This document shows positions 1 through 8,421 of a stretch of 64,000 nt of DNA, piece by piece. A program made the position numbers and the translations under genes. The first letter of the stretch is position 1; every line of letters starts with the position of its first letter. The stretch covers positions 1 to 64,000 of the forward strand of contig DIXF01000007.1 in the NCBI GenBank assembly GCA_002448235.1, in the 5' to 3' direction. The DNA comes from Syntrophaceae bacterium UBA6087. Lineage in GTDB: Bacteria > Desulfobacterota > Desulfomonilia > UBA1062. The notes beneath the pieces were generated by a model. The model searched no databases, had not been told where the DNA came from, and was given only the letters and a program-made list of their open reading frames with translations.

Positions 1-464
1 ACATTTAACACCGCTAATGACACGGGCATCGCCGCTGCGATGACCATACAGATAAACGCGATGGCGTATATTGCAAAACCTTGCGTTAAAATTTTGAGGC
101 GTGGCCGCAGGAATCGATCAATGAATCGTGCCGGGGGCCGTAACCATTCGATCGCCTTTCCGAGCTTATCTCTCGCCACTGACCGCTTAAGCAGCCAACT
201 CGGCAGCCAAAAGTACTTCCGACCGAATAACAATTGCACTGAAATCAAAAAGACAATAATTCCTATGATTGTCGGCATGCCCGGAAAGTCACCGATGATT
301 GGCGCAAGCGTAATTAATCCTGCTACGAGCAGTAAAGGTCCAAACGATCTGTGGCCTACCACTTCCAGAATATTACCCAGAGAAACCCGGTCACCATCCT
401 GTGCGGCCTCGCCGATTCGATTAATTAATTGCTCTAAATTTGTGAGTTCCTGATCTTTGCTCAT
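1..464 (-). CDS. ExoD family membrane protein (3' end outside window)
   Basis: The complementary strand reads from an ATG at 464 to the left edge without a stop, giving about 154 residues. The product begins MSKDQELTNLEQLINRIGE and continues with DGDRVSLG, GHRSFGPLLLVAG, FPGMPTIIG and QLLFGRKYFWLPSWL, in the order seen in the exopolysaccharide-synthesis ExoD family (PF06055). It is a hydrophobic, multi-spanning inner-membrane protein. ExoD was named from rhizobial exopolysaccharide mutants, but its biochemical role is not established. Most of the family's usual length (about 200 residues) is present and the C-terminus is missing. A long non-coding stretch lies upstream, so no operon partner is visible on that side. 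Confidence 0.85.
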   Translation of the reverse strand, partial: MSKDQELTNLEQLINRIGEAAQDGDRVSLGNILEVVGHRSFGPLLLVAGLITLAPIIGDFPGMPTIIGIIVFLISVQLLFGRKYFWLPSWLLKRSVARDKLGKAIEWLRPPARFIDRFLRPRLKILTQGFAIYAIAFICMVIAAAMPVSLAVLN

Positions 465-1240
465 CTCGTATAGAAGAATGATACGCAGAGTGTCTTTGAA
501 TTACAAAGCCCGGTCATGAGCAGCACAGCAGGACGCGCCGGACACCGAGCCGGGGATATTTGCCCCAGGGCTTGAACGAATATGGTAGGCAATGTTTTCC
601 ACTCAGACTTCTGATTCTGGATGGACTAAAAAGCTTTCTTTCATCTCAAGATGATGGAGCAATGATCTCTACGATATCTTTTCTGAGAGAATAACTTTCA
701 GGCCATCTACAAAGCTTCTATCTTTTCTGAAATCATTACTTTCTTAGCTCTGGGCAGGCCTTATAGGAACATGTACCTTTTCGTTGTCTCCAGCTCGTTT
801 CGATCTTTGGAAGATATCTTCAAAACCAGGCATTTATAGATATCCCCACGATATCGTAGGCTTCTAAGACCGGGAATACTATAGCTACCGTGCCAGTATC
901 TGGACTTTCATAACGCAGGGTATTCTATCCAGATAGCTTCAGGAGATCATAAGTCTAACCATTTAGAGATATAACTGGTAATACAATTAGGCAGAAGCTT
1001 CACTCCCTAATTTCCAGGATGATAGGCTTTCTTTCCCCGTAATATAATTATATCTTCATCACCATTATCTTATTAATTATACAACATTGACATTGAATTA
1101 TTATATAATTATAATATTCCTTTCATTCAATATCATGGATGAATAGGTGGCCTCCGTATTATACTTAGGTTTCCCTCCTTCACCCATGAAGTAATCTATG
1201 TGAAAAAGGACAAAAGCTTATATGAAGAGGGGGTTTATCT
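465..1240. other. AT-rich intergenic stretch without an intact gene
   Basis: No credible open reading frame with a ribosome binding site is seen on either strand. The complement of 628-767 is a diverged copy of 4316-4452. The remainder is AT-rich, rising to almost pure A/T around 1040-1130. It probably holds sequence decay and the promoter for the lipoprotein gene at 1241. Confidence 0.6.
628..767 (-). repeat. Diverged inverted copy of 4316-4452
   Basis: Read on the complement, this block runs parallel to 4316-4452. Both start with a CTATAAG box, share the exact 17-mer GTAGATGGCCTGAAAGT (complement of 694-710, plus strand 4373-4389) and end in a GAGAT...GAAA...CTTTT-like tail. Identity by eye is roughly two thirds over about 140 bases. 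One frame of each copy reads RWPES followed by a similar but interrupted string, suggesting a decayed coding sequence. Its nature is unknown. Confidence 0.6.
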
Positions 1241-2815
1241 ATGGGTATTAAACAAATGAAAAGTCTCTTCAAGTTATTTCTTATCATTTCCATCCTTGCA
1301 CTCTTTGTCGGTTGCGGAGGTGGTGGAGGAGGCGGTGGAAGTGGTGATGGTGGAGTAAAGGGCGAAGATATTTACTCCATTTCTGGATCGGTAACCCTCA
1401 ATGGTAGTGCACTGCAAGGGGTAACAGTAACTTTATCAGGTGCAGGATCAGAAGGGACGGCCACAACTGATGCGAGCGGCAATTATACTTTTACGGGGAT
1501 ATCCGATGGAATCTATTCCCTGAAACCAAGCATGGATGGTTATTCCTTTAACCCGATGAGTACATCACAGACAGTTAATGGGGGTAATATCGCTCATGTC
1601 GATTTTACAGGATCACTGAATACAAGCTTTCTTTGGATTGCAGACTTCGAAGGAAATCTTGGTTATGTCGATGTGCTTACCGGCACAGTGAAGATTATTG
1701 GGAACATGGGGGTCACAATGACAGATATAGCTTTTGACCCCCAGGGAAATCTATACGGTGTCACGTTTTCTTCATTTTATAGTATTGACAAAACGACAGC
1801 GGCAGCCACCAAGATTGGCGATCTCGGGATATCCTTAAATTCATTAACTTTTGATAGTACTGGCAAACTCTATGGTGCTACGGACAGATTATACACAGTG
1901 AATCCTTCAACTGGAGAGGCCACATTGATCGGTAATGGAGGTGTTTCCTATTCTTCTCAAGGAGACTTGGCCTTTGTTGATTCCCGCTTGTATCTCACTT
2001 CAGGCAATAGCCTTATAGAGCTTAATACTTCAACGGGTAGCGGGTCTCTTGTCGGCTCTATGGGCTTTTCATATATAATGGCCTTGGCAAGCGATTCAAA
2101 AGGTAACCTATATGGTGTTTCCGGCACTGAGATTGTAAGTTTAGACCCGAAAACAGGGGTTGGAACAGAGTTATTTGATTATGCAGGCCAGGGCCTCAAT
2201 GATGCTTGGGGAGCCGCTTACAACATGGGCACTTTAAATGGCGGATCATTAAGATTTCCAGTTGAAGGCAGCGGGTGGAGTTTTACCTCTGGAAGTTATG
2301 CCCATACAGTTGATGGTGGGTATCTAAATGCTGATGACAGATATGCCTTTGATCTGAACATAGCAGACAATGCGGACAAGGATATGCCTGTTTTCCCCGT
2401 TTGCCCTGGAGAAGTAATAATTTCTGATACCTGCTGGGGATATGTCTTAATAAAACACTGTACGCCTTTGATGTTGGATGATGGCAAGATATTGAGTACT
2501 TGGTATTCGGGGTATATGCACATGGCCAACCCAATAGGGTTAGGCCATGTGGACGGCACGAGCCAAATTGGTACAGTTTCAGGTTGGGGAAGGAATATCA
2601 GTGGTGTTTGTTCTTCCACAGGATATAATGATCACCTGCATTTTGTGGCCTACACTGGCACTCCAGTAAGTGGGAGCTTGATTAGCGTCGATATTGCAAA
2701 TCAATTAAGAAGGTTTGCCCAAAATATATCGATTTGGATCAATTGGTGTGGCTCAAGCGCACAACCGGCACAAGATGAACCCTGGTGGGGTGATGGAGAG
2801 TACCCATGTGACTGA
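1241..2815 (+). CDS. Lipoprotein with carboxypeptidase-regulatory-like, repeat and LytM/M23-like domains
   Basis: This 524-residue protein has a lipoprotein signal peptide ending LFVGC (Cys25) followed by a Gly-rich tether, so it should be a lipid-anchored envelope protein. Residues ~47-110 resemble a carboxypeptidase-regulatory-like beta-sandwich (SGSVTLNGSALQGVTVTLSG). Residues ~130-330 form short repeats of the LYGV...DPKTG kind, as in beta-propellers. Residues ~345-480 resemble LytM/M23 metallopeptidase, with YMHM and HLHF (465-468) at the expected places. The first zinc-ligand motif HxxxD appears as RYAFD, so peptidase activity is doubtful. GAGGGG precedes the ATG at 1241, and Met7 (1259) is an alternative start. 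A hairpin terminator follows. Confidence 0.75.
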   Translation: MGIKQMKSLFKLFLIISILALFVGCGGGGGGGGSGDGGVKGEDIYSISGSVTLNGSALQGVTVTLSGAGSEGTATTDASGNYTFTGISDGIYSLKPSMDGYSFNPMSTSQTVNGGNIAHVDFTGSLNTSFLWIADFEGNLGYVDVLTGTVKIIGNMGVTMTDIAFDPQGNLYGVTFSSFYSIDKTTAAATKIGDLGISLNSLTFDSTGKLYGATDRLYTVNPSTGEATLIGNGGVSYSSQGDLAFVDSRLYLTSGNSLIELNTSTGSGSLVGSMGFSYIMALASDSKGNLYGVSGTEIVSLDPKTGVGTELFDYAGQGLNDAWGAAYNMGTLNGGSLRFPVEGSGWSFTSGSYAHTVDGGYLNADDRYAFDLNIADNADKDMPVFPVCPGEVIISDTCWGYVLIKHCTPLMLDDGKILSTWYSGYMHMANPIGLGHVDGTSQIGTVSGWGRNISGVCSSTGYNDHLHFVAYTGTPVSGSLISVDIANQLRRFAQNISIWINWCGSSAQPAQDEPWWGDGEYPCD

Positions 2816-3357
2816 TCCCTATCAAAGATACACATGCTCTTGCCGTGTCATTGCAATGGAATAATATATAATAGTTATGAATGCTTATAACAGATTATGA
2901 GGGGGCTGGGTTTTCTCCAGCCCCCTTAATAAATGCAATAAAACGCTATGAGATTTATACTCGTCTATTGAGTATTAAGAGTATAACTCTGGTACGAACT
3001 GTTTAAATAATTAGCCCCCCTCAGAAAGTTATGCTTGCGTGAGATATATCTGGAATTCCAGTAGTGATGATATCTTTTGCCTATCGCAACCTGTTGAATA
3101 GACATACAAAGTACATATCTCTATAAGGCTTTGTATCTTTACAAGAAGTTATGCTCTTCAATGAAAATCATTAGCTTCGAAGTGGTGCTGAAAAGAACGG
3201 TTTATTATAGCGAGCTGTAATCCAGTAGGAGCTTTCAGTATTATCGATGCTGGACCCTGCATCCATCTCGGCTCTTCATGAGATGCCCATAATTCATCAA
3301 TTAACATACCGAATAATAAATGGTAATATAACCGGATACAGGCGGCAGGAGATAACG
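2816..3357. other. Intergenic stretch with terminator and a repeat block
   Basis: This stretch holds the terminator of the upstream lipoprotein gene and a block at about 3029-3110 related to the region after the next gene. The 15-mer TTATGCTTGCGTGAG at 3029-3043 recurs exactly at 4226-4240. A TCTGGAATTC ... TCTTTTG ... ATCGCAACC order is also shared with ~4473-4530. No gene is recognised. Confidence 0.5.
2901..2927 (+). terminator. Rho-independent-type terminator after the lipoprotein gene
   Basis: GGGGGCTGG at 2901-2909 pairs perfectly with CCAGCCCCC at 2917-2925 across a 7-base loop. A short TT..AAT tail follows. The U-tract is weak, but position about 85 bases after the stop fits. Confidence 0.7.
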
Positions 3358-4167
3358 ATGGAAATCAAACAGGTCAGGCTCATCTATTTTTCACCCACTG
3401 GAACCACTCAAAAAATATTGGAAAGTATTGCGAAAGGCATAGCTGTTGAAGATGTCAAGCATATCGATCTGACTTTTCCGGCAGGAGCCCGACAAACAAT
3501 TCCACCCTTTTCAGATGAACTCGCAATTATAGGAGCGCCTGTTTACGGCGGCCGTCTGCCGGTTGATGCAATCAATCGATTCAAAAGGATAAAAGCACGC
3601 AACACCGCAGCGGTTGTCATCGTCGTATATGGGAACCGGGAGTTTGAAGATGCATTGCTGGAATTGAAAAATCTGGCGATCGAGCTCGGCTTTAATCCTG
3701 TTGCCGGTGGAGCATTCATCGGAGAGCACTCTTTTGCAACAAAGGATACCCCCATAGCACATGGACGCCCGGATAGACTGGATGTTCGGAAGGCAATGGA
3801 TTTGGGAGCAAGAATCAAAGACAAGATCACGGCGCTGCAATCGCCTGATGCCAGAGTGGATCTGGAAATTCCCGGCAGATTTCCCTATGAAGGTGGACCG
3901 CGATCCCTGGCTGTTTCGCCAGTGATCGACAAAGACCTCTGCACCGTTTGCGGTACGTGTGCCACGGTGTGTCCGACTGCGGCCATTTCAATGAACGAGT
4001 GCATGTCGCATAACAGCGAGCTGTGCATTCGCTGTTGTGCTTGCATTAAAATCTGTCCCGCAGGTGCACGGGTTTGGGAAGACAGCACGATGAAATACTT
4101 TGCCAACTGGCTGCATGAGAATTGCAGTGCTCGGAAAGAACCTCAAATTTTTGGGATAGATGTGTAG
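3358..4167 (+). CDS. Flavodoxin-ferredoxin fusion (EFR1 family)
   Basis: The 269-residue protein joins an N-terminal flavodoxin-like domain to two C-terminal 4Fe-4S clusters, the layout of EFR1-type ferredoxins. The FMN phosphate loop is SPTGTT (12-17), and GAPVYGGR follows at 59-66. The clusters are C195xxCxxCxxxC205 and a cysteine-dense second site (C223, C226, C227, C229, C233). It should pass electrons between FMN and iron-sulfur centres in the cytoplasm; partners are unknown. The ATG at 3358 is preferred over an upstream in-frame start at 3247 because it has AGGAG seven bases before it and because flavodoxin domains start this way. The gene stands alone, flanked on both sides by related non-coding blocks. 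Confidence 0.85.
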   Translation: MEIKQVRLIYFSPTGTTQKILESIAKGIAVEDVKHIDLTFPAGARQTIPPFSDELAIIGAPVYGGRLPVDAINRFKRIKARNTAAVVIVVYGNREFEDALLELKNLAIELGFNPVAGGAFIGEHSFATKDTPIAHGRPDRLDVRKAMDLGARIKDKITALQSPDARVDLEIPGRFPYEGGPRSLAVSPVIDKDLCTVCGTCATVCPTAAISMNECMSHNSELCIRCCACIKICPAGARVWEDSTMKYFANWLHENCSARKEPQIFGIDV

Positions 4168-4680
4168 CGTCCACGCATGTAAATTACTCGTCCACGAACC
4201 GGCAGTTGTTCTCGGTCCTGAATGCTTATGCTTGCGTGAGGCTCTCTATAGTTGACCGTTAGTACAGATCGTATATGAATATCTCATCAATGGCTCCAGA
4301 CCAATTGTTTCAGTATCTATAAGCCCGCCGCAAACTTGGCAAAGTTACGATCTCCGAAGAAGATAGAACTTCGTAGATGGCCTGAAAGTGATGCTTTCCA
4401 AAAGGTATCGTTGAGCTTATTGCACCATTATCCTGAGATCAGAGAAAAGTTTCTGCTGTCGTGCCAAGATCTGGAATTCTCTAGGTAGCGTCTTTTGATC
4501 CAGATATCTCCTGCACATCGCAACCGCCGCATATGGGGAGATAGCTTACAGCAGCGTGATGAGTTTTCATCTGAATACCTGGTAGAAATCTTATTCATTG
4601 ACATAAATTGTATCAGCTTCTTATACTCTCATTATTACATCTGACTTCTTTTTATAAGAACTCGCGGCAGGAGGTACAAC
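4168..4680. other. Intergenic stretch with decayed repeat copies
   Basis: It contains a 15-mer shared with 3029-3043, and 4316-4452, which matches the complement of 628-767. One frame at 4321-4485 reads a plausible peptide (RRWPESDAF, then HHYPEIREKF) that ends at a stop and has no start. I see no intact gene. Confidence 0.5.
4316..4452 (+). repeat. Diverged copy of the complement of 628-767
   Basis: Same block as 628-767 in the opposite orientation, with an exact 17-base shared core at 4373-4389. The pair brackets the lipoprotein and flavodoxin-ferredoxin genes as an inverted repeat about 3.5 kb apart. Confidence 0.6.
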
Positions 4681-6117
4681 ATGAATAAAGTCCGAAGGGC
4701 AGTGGAAGTACTCATTCTCGGGTTTGGTCTCATTGCCGTTATCCTGCATAGTCCATGTTTTGCTGATTCAATGTCGATGCAGTTCTCTCCGCCCAATCCA
4801 AAGTTCACGTACCGGTTGACCGCCGACAACAGGATCATCCTGCCGGACCCGGTTCAGGTACGGTTTTCGCGGGTTGATCAGGGAATGTTCTGCGGCAAGG
4901 TTGTCGAAGTCGGCGCGTATACGAGCGGCATGTCTCTGGTCACCAACAATGCGGCGCCCGGGACATCGGATCCCTATAAAGTGCTCTTTACCTCTCCCAT
5001 CTCTGGAGGGGCAGCGCTGTGCAACTTTAACTTCAACGACAACCTTATCACACTGAAGCCATCGTACTCAACGGACAGGGGCATCTCTGACCTGTTTACA
5101 CAATGGAAAAACCCGATGGCAGAGAACTATTACAAAAACCGCAGAACGCAGAGAACCATACTTTTGAACTTTACCCCGGACTACAATTTCAAGGTATTCG
5201 TCAAGGGTACCGGTGGCGGATACGAATGGAGAAACCCGACGTTCACCAGCTCAACGGTAAAAGATAAGGGCGGCTTGTATGGCATTCCGTATGAGGTGAT
5301 TGTCGATCCCATCCCCAACACACCTCCGCGGATAGATAAAATAACATTATCCCCCACCCCGCTACCGGCAACCGGTGTTCCGGTCAAGATCTCGATGATC
5401 GCCAACGACGATCTCGGCGTAAAGAATGTTTCCGTAACCGCCAGCTCAGGCACTACCATCCTCAGCACATTTTCTCTCACCACTGACGGCACCCCTCTGG
5501 GAAAGACCTCTGACGGACGCCTCATAAGCCTGTGGGAAGGCACCTACACCCCATATTCTAACACGACGATATACAAGCGATATATTACGCTAACGTTCAA
5601 GGCGTCCGACGAGGAGGGTGTGATAAGCAATCCTGCCGGTGAAATCCGTCAGGTAGAGCAGCTCGGTGTACCGGATACACAGGCACCCAAGATCGACAAC
5701 GTCACGATAACTCCGCAAACCTTCCCATCGACCGGGGGAAACGTGACCGTAAGCGTTCGCGCATCGGACAATGCCGGAATAGTGTCGGTCAGACTCGACC
5801 TGACCTTGCCCGACGGCCAGATCAGACCCATGGAAATGGCCTTTGCAACCGGGTCCTCTTACGCAAATGGGATATACATGAACGGCGAGTGGAAGTCTTC
5901 CTGGAATATGTGGGCCAACTCCAGCAGTAACCAGGCTGTATACAGCGTCAAGGTGACCGCCATGGACGCAAGCAAGAACACCGTGAGCAGCCAATCGTTC
6001 CCGGTCACCGTCGCTGGTGTACCGCCCACCAGCATCAGAATTCCGTCATCCGGACCGACGGGACTGATCGCTCCGACAGGGCCCTCGATCCCAACAAATC
6101 GGCTGCCTATCAGGTAA
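4681..6117 (+). CDS. Secreted protein with two Ig-like repeats
   Basis: The 478-residue product has a Sec signal peptide (basic start, hydrophobic LILGFGLIAVIL, cleavage near CFADS at ~29). The N-terminal ~200 residues are unrecognised. Two related beta-sandwich repeats follow: one from about 213 (PPRIDKITLSPTPLPATG, then NDDLGVKNVSV) and one from about 332 (APKIDNVTITPQTFPSTGG, then SDNAGIVSVRLD). These resemble Ig-like or cadherin-like modules of bacterial surface proteins. The C-terminus is Pro/Gly-rich. GGAGG precedes the ATG by seven bases, and a strong terminator follows. A structural or adhesive extracytoplasmic role is inferred; no catalytic motif is visible. Confidence 0.7.
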   Translation: MNKVRRAVEVLILGFGLIAVILHSPCFADSMSMQFSPPNPKFTYRLTADNRIILPDPVQVRFSRVDQGMFCGKVVEVGAYTSGMSLVTNNAAPGTSDPYKVLFTSPISGGAALCNFNFNDNLITLKPSYSTDRGISDLFTQWKNPMAENYYKNRRTQRTILLNFTPDYNFKVFVKGTGGGYEWRNPTFTSSTVKDKGGLYGIPYEVIVDPIPNTPPRIDKITLSPTPLPATGVPVKISMIANDDLGVKNVSVTASSGTTILSTFSLTTDGTPLGKTSDGRLISLWEGTYTPYSNTTIYKRYITLTFKASDEEGVISNPAGEIRQVEQLGVPDTQAPKIDNVTITPQTFPSTGGNVTVSVRASDNAGIVSVRLDLTLPDGQIRPMEMAFATGSSYANGIYMNGEWKSSWNMWANSSSNQAVYSVKVTAMDASKNTVSSQSFPVTVAGVPPTSIRIPSSGPTGLIAPTGPSIPTNRLPIR

Positions 6118-6144
6118 CGTACTAAGGTAGCTCCCATAGGGAAC

Positions 6145-6180
6145 GCACCCCTCGCTTATACCTGCGAGGGGTGCTCTTTT
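6145..6180 (+). terminator. Strong rho-independent terminator
   Basis: GCACCCCTCGC (6145-6155) pairs perfectly with GCGAGGGGTGC (6164-6174) over an 8-base loop. TCTTTT follows. It ends the transcript of the gene at 4681. Confidence 0.9.
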
Positions 6181-6323
6181 GCTGGAATGAGGAGATCGAG
6201 CCTAAAACTGAGTGAACATATCTTCCAACTATCAGCATTGCAAGGTGAGCGAGAGCATAAATATTTAAGGACACAGTACCCCTAAAAACGGGTACCGGTT
6301 CGATTGGATGAGAGAATGGCAAG

Positions 6324-6629
6324 CTAGTAGCGCCTTCGTCCGCCGCCTCCGAATCTTGCGTTACCGGGTCTGCTTCCGAAGCTGTTCTGACGGGGGCGCG
6401 CCTCGTTCACTTTGATAGACCGCCCTTTGAGCAGCGTTCCGTTTAATCCTGAAATGGCTTCCTGGCCGGAATCTTTTGAAGTCATCTCGACAAAGCCGAA
6501 TCCGCGGGGGGAACCGGTTGCCCTATCCATGACCACATTCGCCGATGTCACGTCTCCGAATGCCTTGAATGCCTTGAGCAGATCGTCATTGGTAACTTCA
6601 TACGACAAATTTCCTACATAAATGTTCAT
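6324..6629 (-). CDS. RRM-type RNA-binding protein
   Basis: This 101-residue protein is a single RNA-recognition motif, with RNP2 as IYVGNL and RNP1 as RGFGFVEM. A short Arg/Gly-rich tail ends GGGGRRRY. It matches the small glycine-rich RNA-binding proteins of cyanobacteria and deltaproteobacteria, often cold-induced and thought to bind single-stranded RNA. The start at 6629 is preferred over 6668 because TGGAGGAATCG lies directly upstream and the RRM begins at this Met. The gene is monocistronic. A 6-bp hairpin (GTACCC/GGGTAC near 6275-6292) lies downstream without a U-tract. Confidence 0.9.
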   Translation of the reverse strand: MNIYVGNLSYEVTNDDLLKAFKAFGDVTSANVVMDRATGSPRGFGFVEMTSKDSGQEAISGLNGTLLKGRSIKVNEARPRQNSFGSRPGNARFGGGGRRRY

Positions 6630-6868
6630 TCGATTCCTCCATTTTTTTTGGCAGAGATTAAGACTCATTGTTCTTCAACGGGATCTACAGGACATTCTTT
6701 GACATCGAGTACTGTGATTCATCCGAGGAAGGCGTCTGAGGTACATAATAGGAAGGGGACGTTATAAAACAATACGGCATACTTCCCGTCAGCCGTTCAT
6801 CGTGACATGACGCTCCCGAAGCGCATGACTTCTCGCTATCCGGTGCATATGAAGGAAATCCGTGACGA

Positions 6869-8407
6869 TCAGAGGATCATCTCGATCAGCTTCGGACCCT
6901 TTTGCTGCAAGGCTGCAGAGAGCTCCCGGGCGAGTTCTTCCGGGGTTCTTACCGCTGCCGAAGGAACGCCCATGCCTTCTGCTGTCCGCACCCAGCTCAC
7001 GGTCGATAAGTCCATGAGCCGGCTGGCGGCAGGGCCCGGCTGCGAGGCGCCCAGCCTGTTAAGCTCGAGCTTGAGGATATCGTAGCTCCGGTTCGAGCAG
7101 ATCAGCGTGACTATGTTCAGTCCTTCCTTTGCCTGGGTCCAGAGCGACTGGAGGGTGTACAGGGCAGCGCCGTCGGCCTGGAAGTTGATTACCTGCCTGT
7201 CCGGGCACGCGATGGCCGCGCCGACCGCACAGGCCGGGCCCTGGCCGAGAGACCCTCCTGTCAGGGTGAGCAGGGAAAAGGGCTTTGCCCCTGCCGAAAG
7301 AGGATGATAAAATAAGCTGTTGGTGATGGCCTCTTCCACGATTATCGAGCCTTCCGGCTGGAGAGAGGCGAGCACCGTACAGATCTTGTCCCCGCTTAAC
7401 GGGCCTTGAGGAAGCGGCAAGTCTGAGGCTTCTGCGAGAAGCTCCCGGGGAGGCGAAGCAGGGGCGCCGAGCCTGAGCGCCAGCTTCTCCAGGACGGTGA
7501 GGATATCCGGGCCTTCATCACCGAAGATCTCCGTCTCTTGGCCCTCGTCCAGAAGCGTGCCCGGTACGTCCTTATAGCCGAAGAAGGAAACCGGCTTCCG
7601 TGCCCCGGCGAAGACAAACGCGTTATACGGCTTAAGCACGGCGATAGCCATCTCGGGCAGGTACGGGATCCTCGGGACATCCGGCAGGCCTGCGCCGCGT
7701 TCCATACGTGCCGGGAAGGTCTCGGCTATGAGGTCGCACCCGCACGCTGCCCTGATCCGTGCAGCCTTCATGAGCCCTTCCCGCCCCAGGGCTTTGCCCC
7801 CGAGCACAAGAGCTGCTTTGCCTCCGGACGTGAGCATCCGTGCCGTCGCATCTACCGACGCTTCATCCACGGGCTTTTCTCCGGCCGAGTCCGCTTCCTG
7901 GCCGCTCCCATCGACCTCTTCGAGCTGAAGGTCGTAGGGAAGGATCAAGGTCGAGATCTGACCGGACAAACTCCTGGATATTGCCTCTGCCGTATCTTTC
8001 CCGATATCGGCTGCATTCGAGACCGTCTTGTACCAGCCGGAGAACGTTCCTGCGAGCGCCTCGATATCCATGGCAAGCGGCGGGTCATACCCACGGTGCC
8101 AGGTGGCATGCTCGCCCACCACGACGAGTACGGGCGTTCGTGCCCTGCGGGCATTGTGGAGGTTCGAGATCCCGTTGGCGAGGCCCGGCCCCAGGTGCAG
8201 AAGCACCATGGCGGGCTTGCCGGTCATCCGGCCGTAGCCGTCCGCGGCGCCGGTGCAGACCCCTTCGAACAACCCGAGCACGGGCCTTATGCCGGGCACT
8301 GCATCCAGCGCCCGGACAACCGGCATCTCAGTGGTGCCGGGGTTGGCGAAACAAACCTCGATCCCTTTTTCAAAAGCCTTTCTGATCAGCAGTTCTGCGC
8401 CGTTCAC
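6869..8407 (-). CDS. Thiamine-diphosphate enzyme (acetolactate synthase large-subunit-like)
   Basis: The 512-residue protein has the three-domain fold of ThDP decarboxylases and carboligases. The cofactor-activating Glu is in GLFEGVCTGAADGYGR. A central NAD-like domain follows, and the C-terminal ThDP site is QADGAALYTLQSLW. It is closest to the short acetolactate synthase-like/benzoylformate decarboxylase-like group lacking a regulatory subunit, so the substrate cannot be assigned. The usual GDG of the ThDP motif is ADG here. It lies 14 bases after a 2-hydroxyacid dehydrogenase gene on the same strand, suggesting both act on a 2-oxo/2-hydroxy acid. No ilvN-like gene is nearby, which argues against branched-chain amino acid synthesis. 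Confidence 0.8.
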   Translation of the reverse strand: MNGAELLIRKAFEKGIEVCFANPGTTEMPVVRALDAVPGIRPVLGLFEGVCTGAADGYGRMTGKPAMVLLHLGPGLANGISNLHNARRARTPVLVVVGEHATWHRGYDPPLAMDIEALAGTFSGWYKTVSNAADIGKDTAEAISRSLSGQISTLILPYDLQLEEVDGSGQEADSAGEKPVDEASVDATARMLTSGGKAALVLGGKALGREGLMKAARIRAACGCDLIAETFPARMERGAGLPDVPRIPYLPEMAIAVLKPYNAFVFAGARKPVSFFGYKDVPGTLLDEGQETEIFGDEGPDILTVLEKLALRLGAPASPPRELLAEASDLPLPQGPLSGDKICTVLASLQPEGSIIVEEAITNSLFYHPLSAGAKPFSLLTLTGGSLGQGPACAVGAAIACPDRQVINFQADGAALYTLQSLWTQAKEGLNIVTLICSNRSYDILKLELNRLGASQPGPAASRLMDLSTVSWVRTAEGMGVPSAAVRTPEELARELSAALQQKGPKLIEMIL

Positions 8408-8421
8408 TGTCCTCTCCTCCT

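Noticed and set aside
3247..3357. Longer start for the flavodoxin-ferredoxin gene
   Set aside because: The extra 37 residues are not flavodoxin-like and no ribosome site precedes 3247, whereas AGGAG precedes 3358.
6275..6292. GTACCC/GGGTAC hairpin as terminator of the RRM gene
   Set aside because: Short stem and no U-tract in the needed direction.
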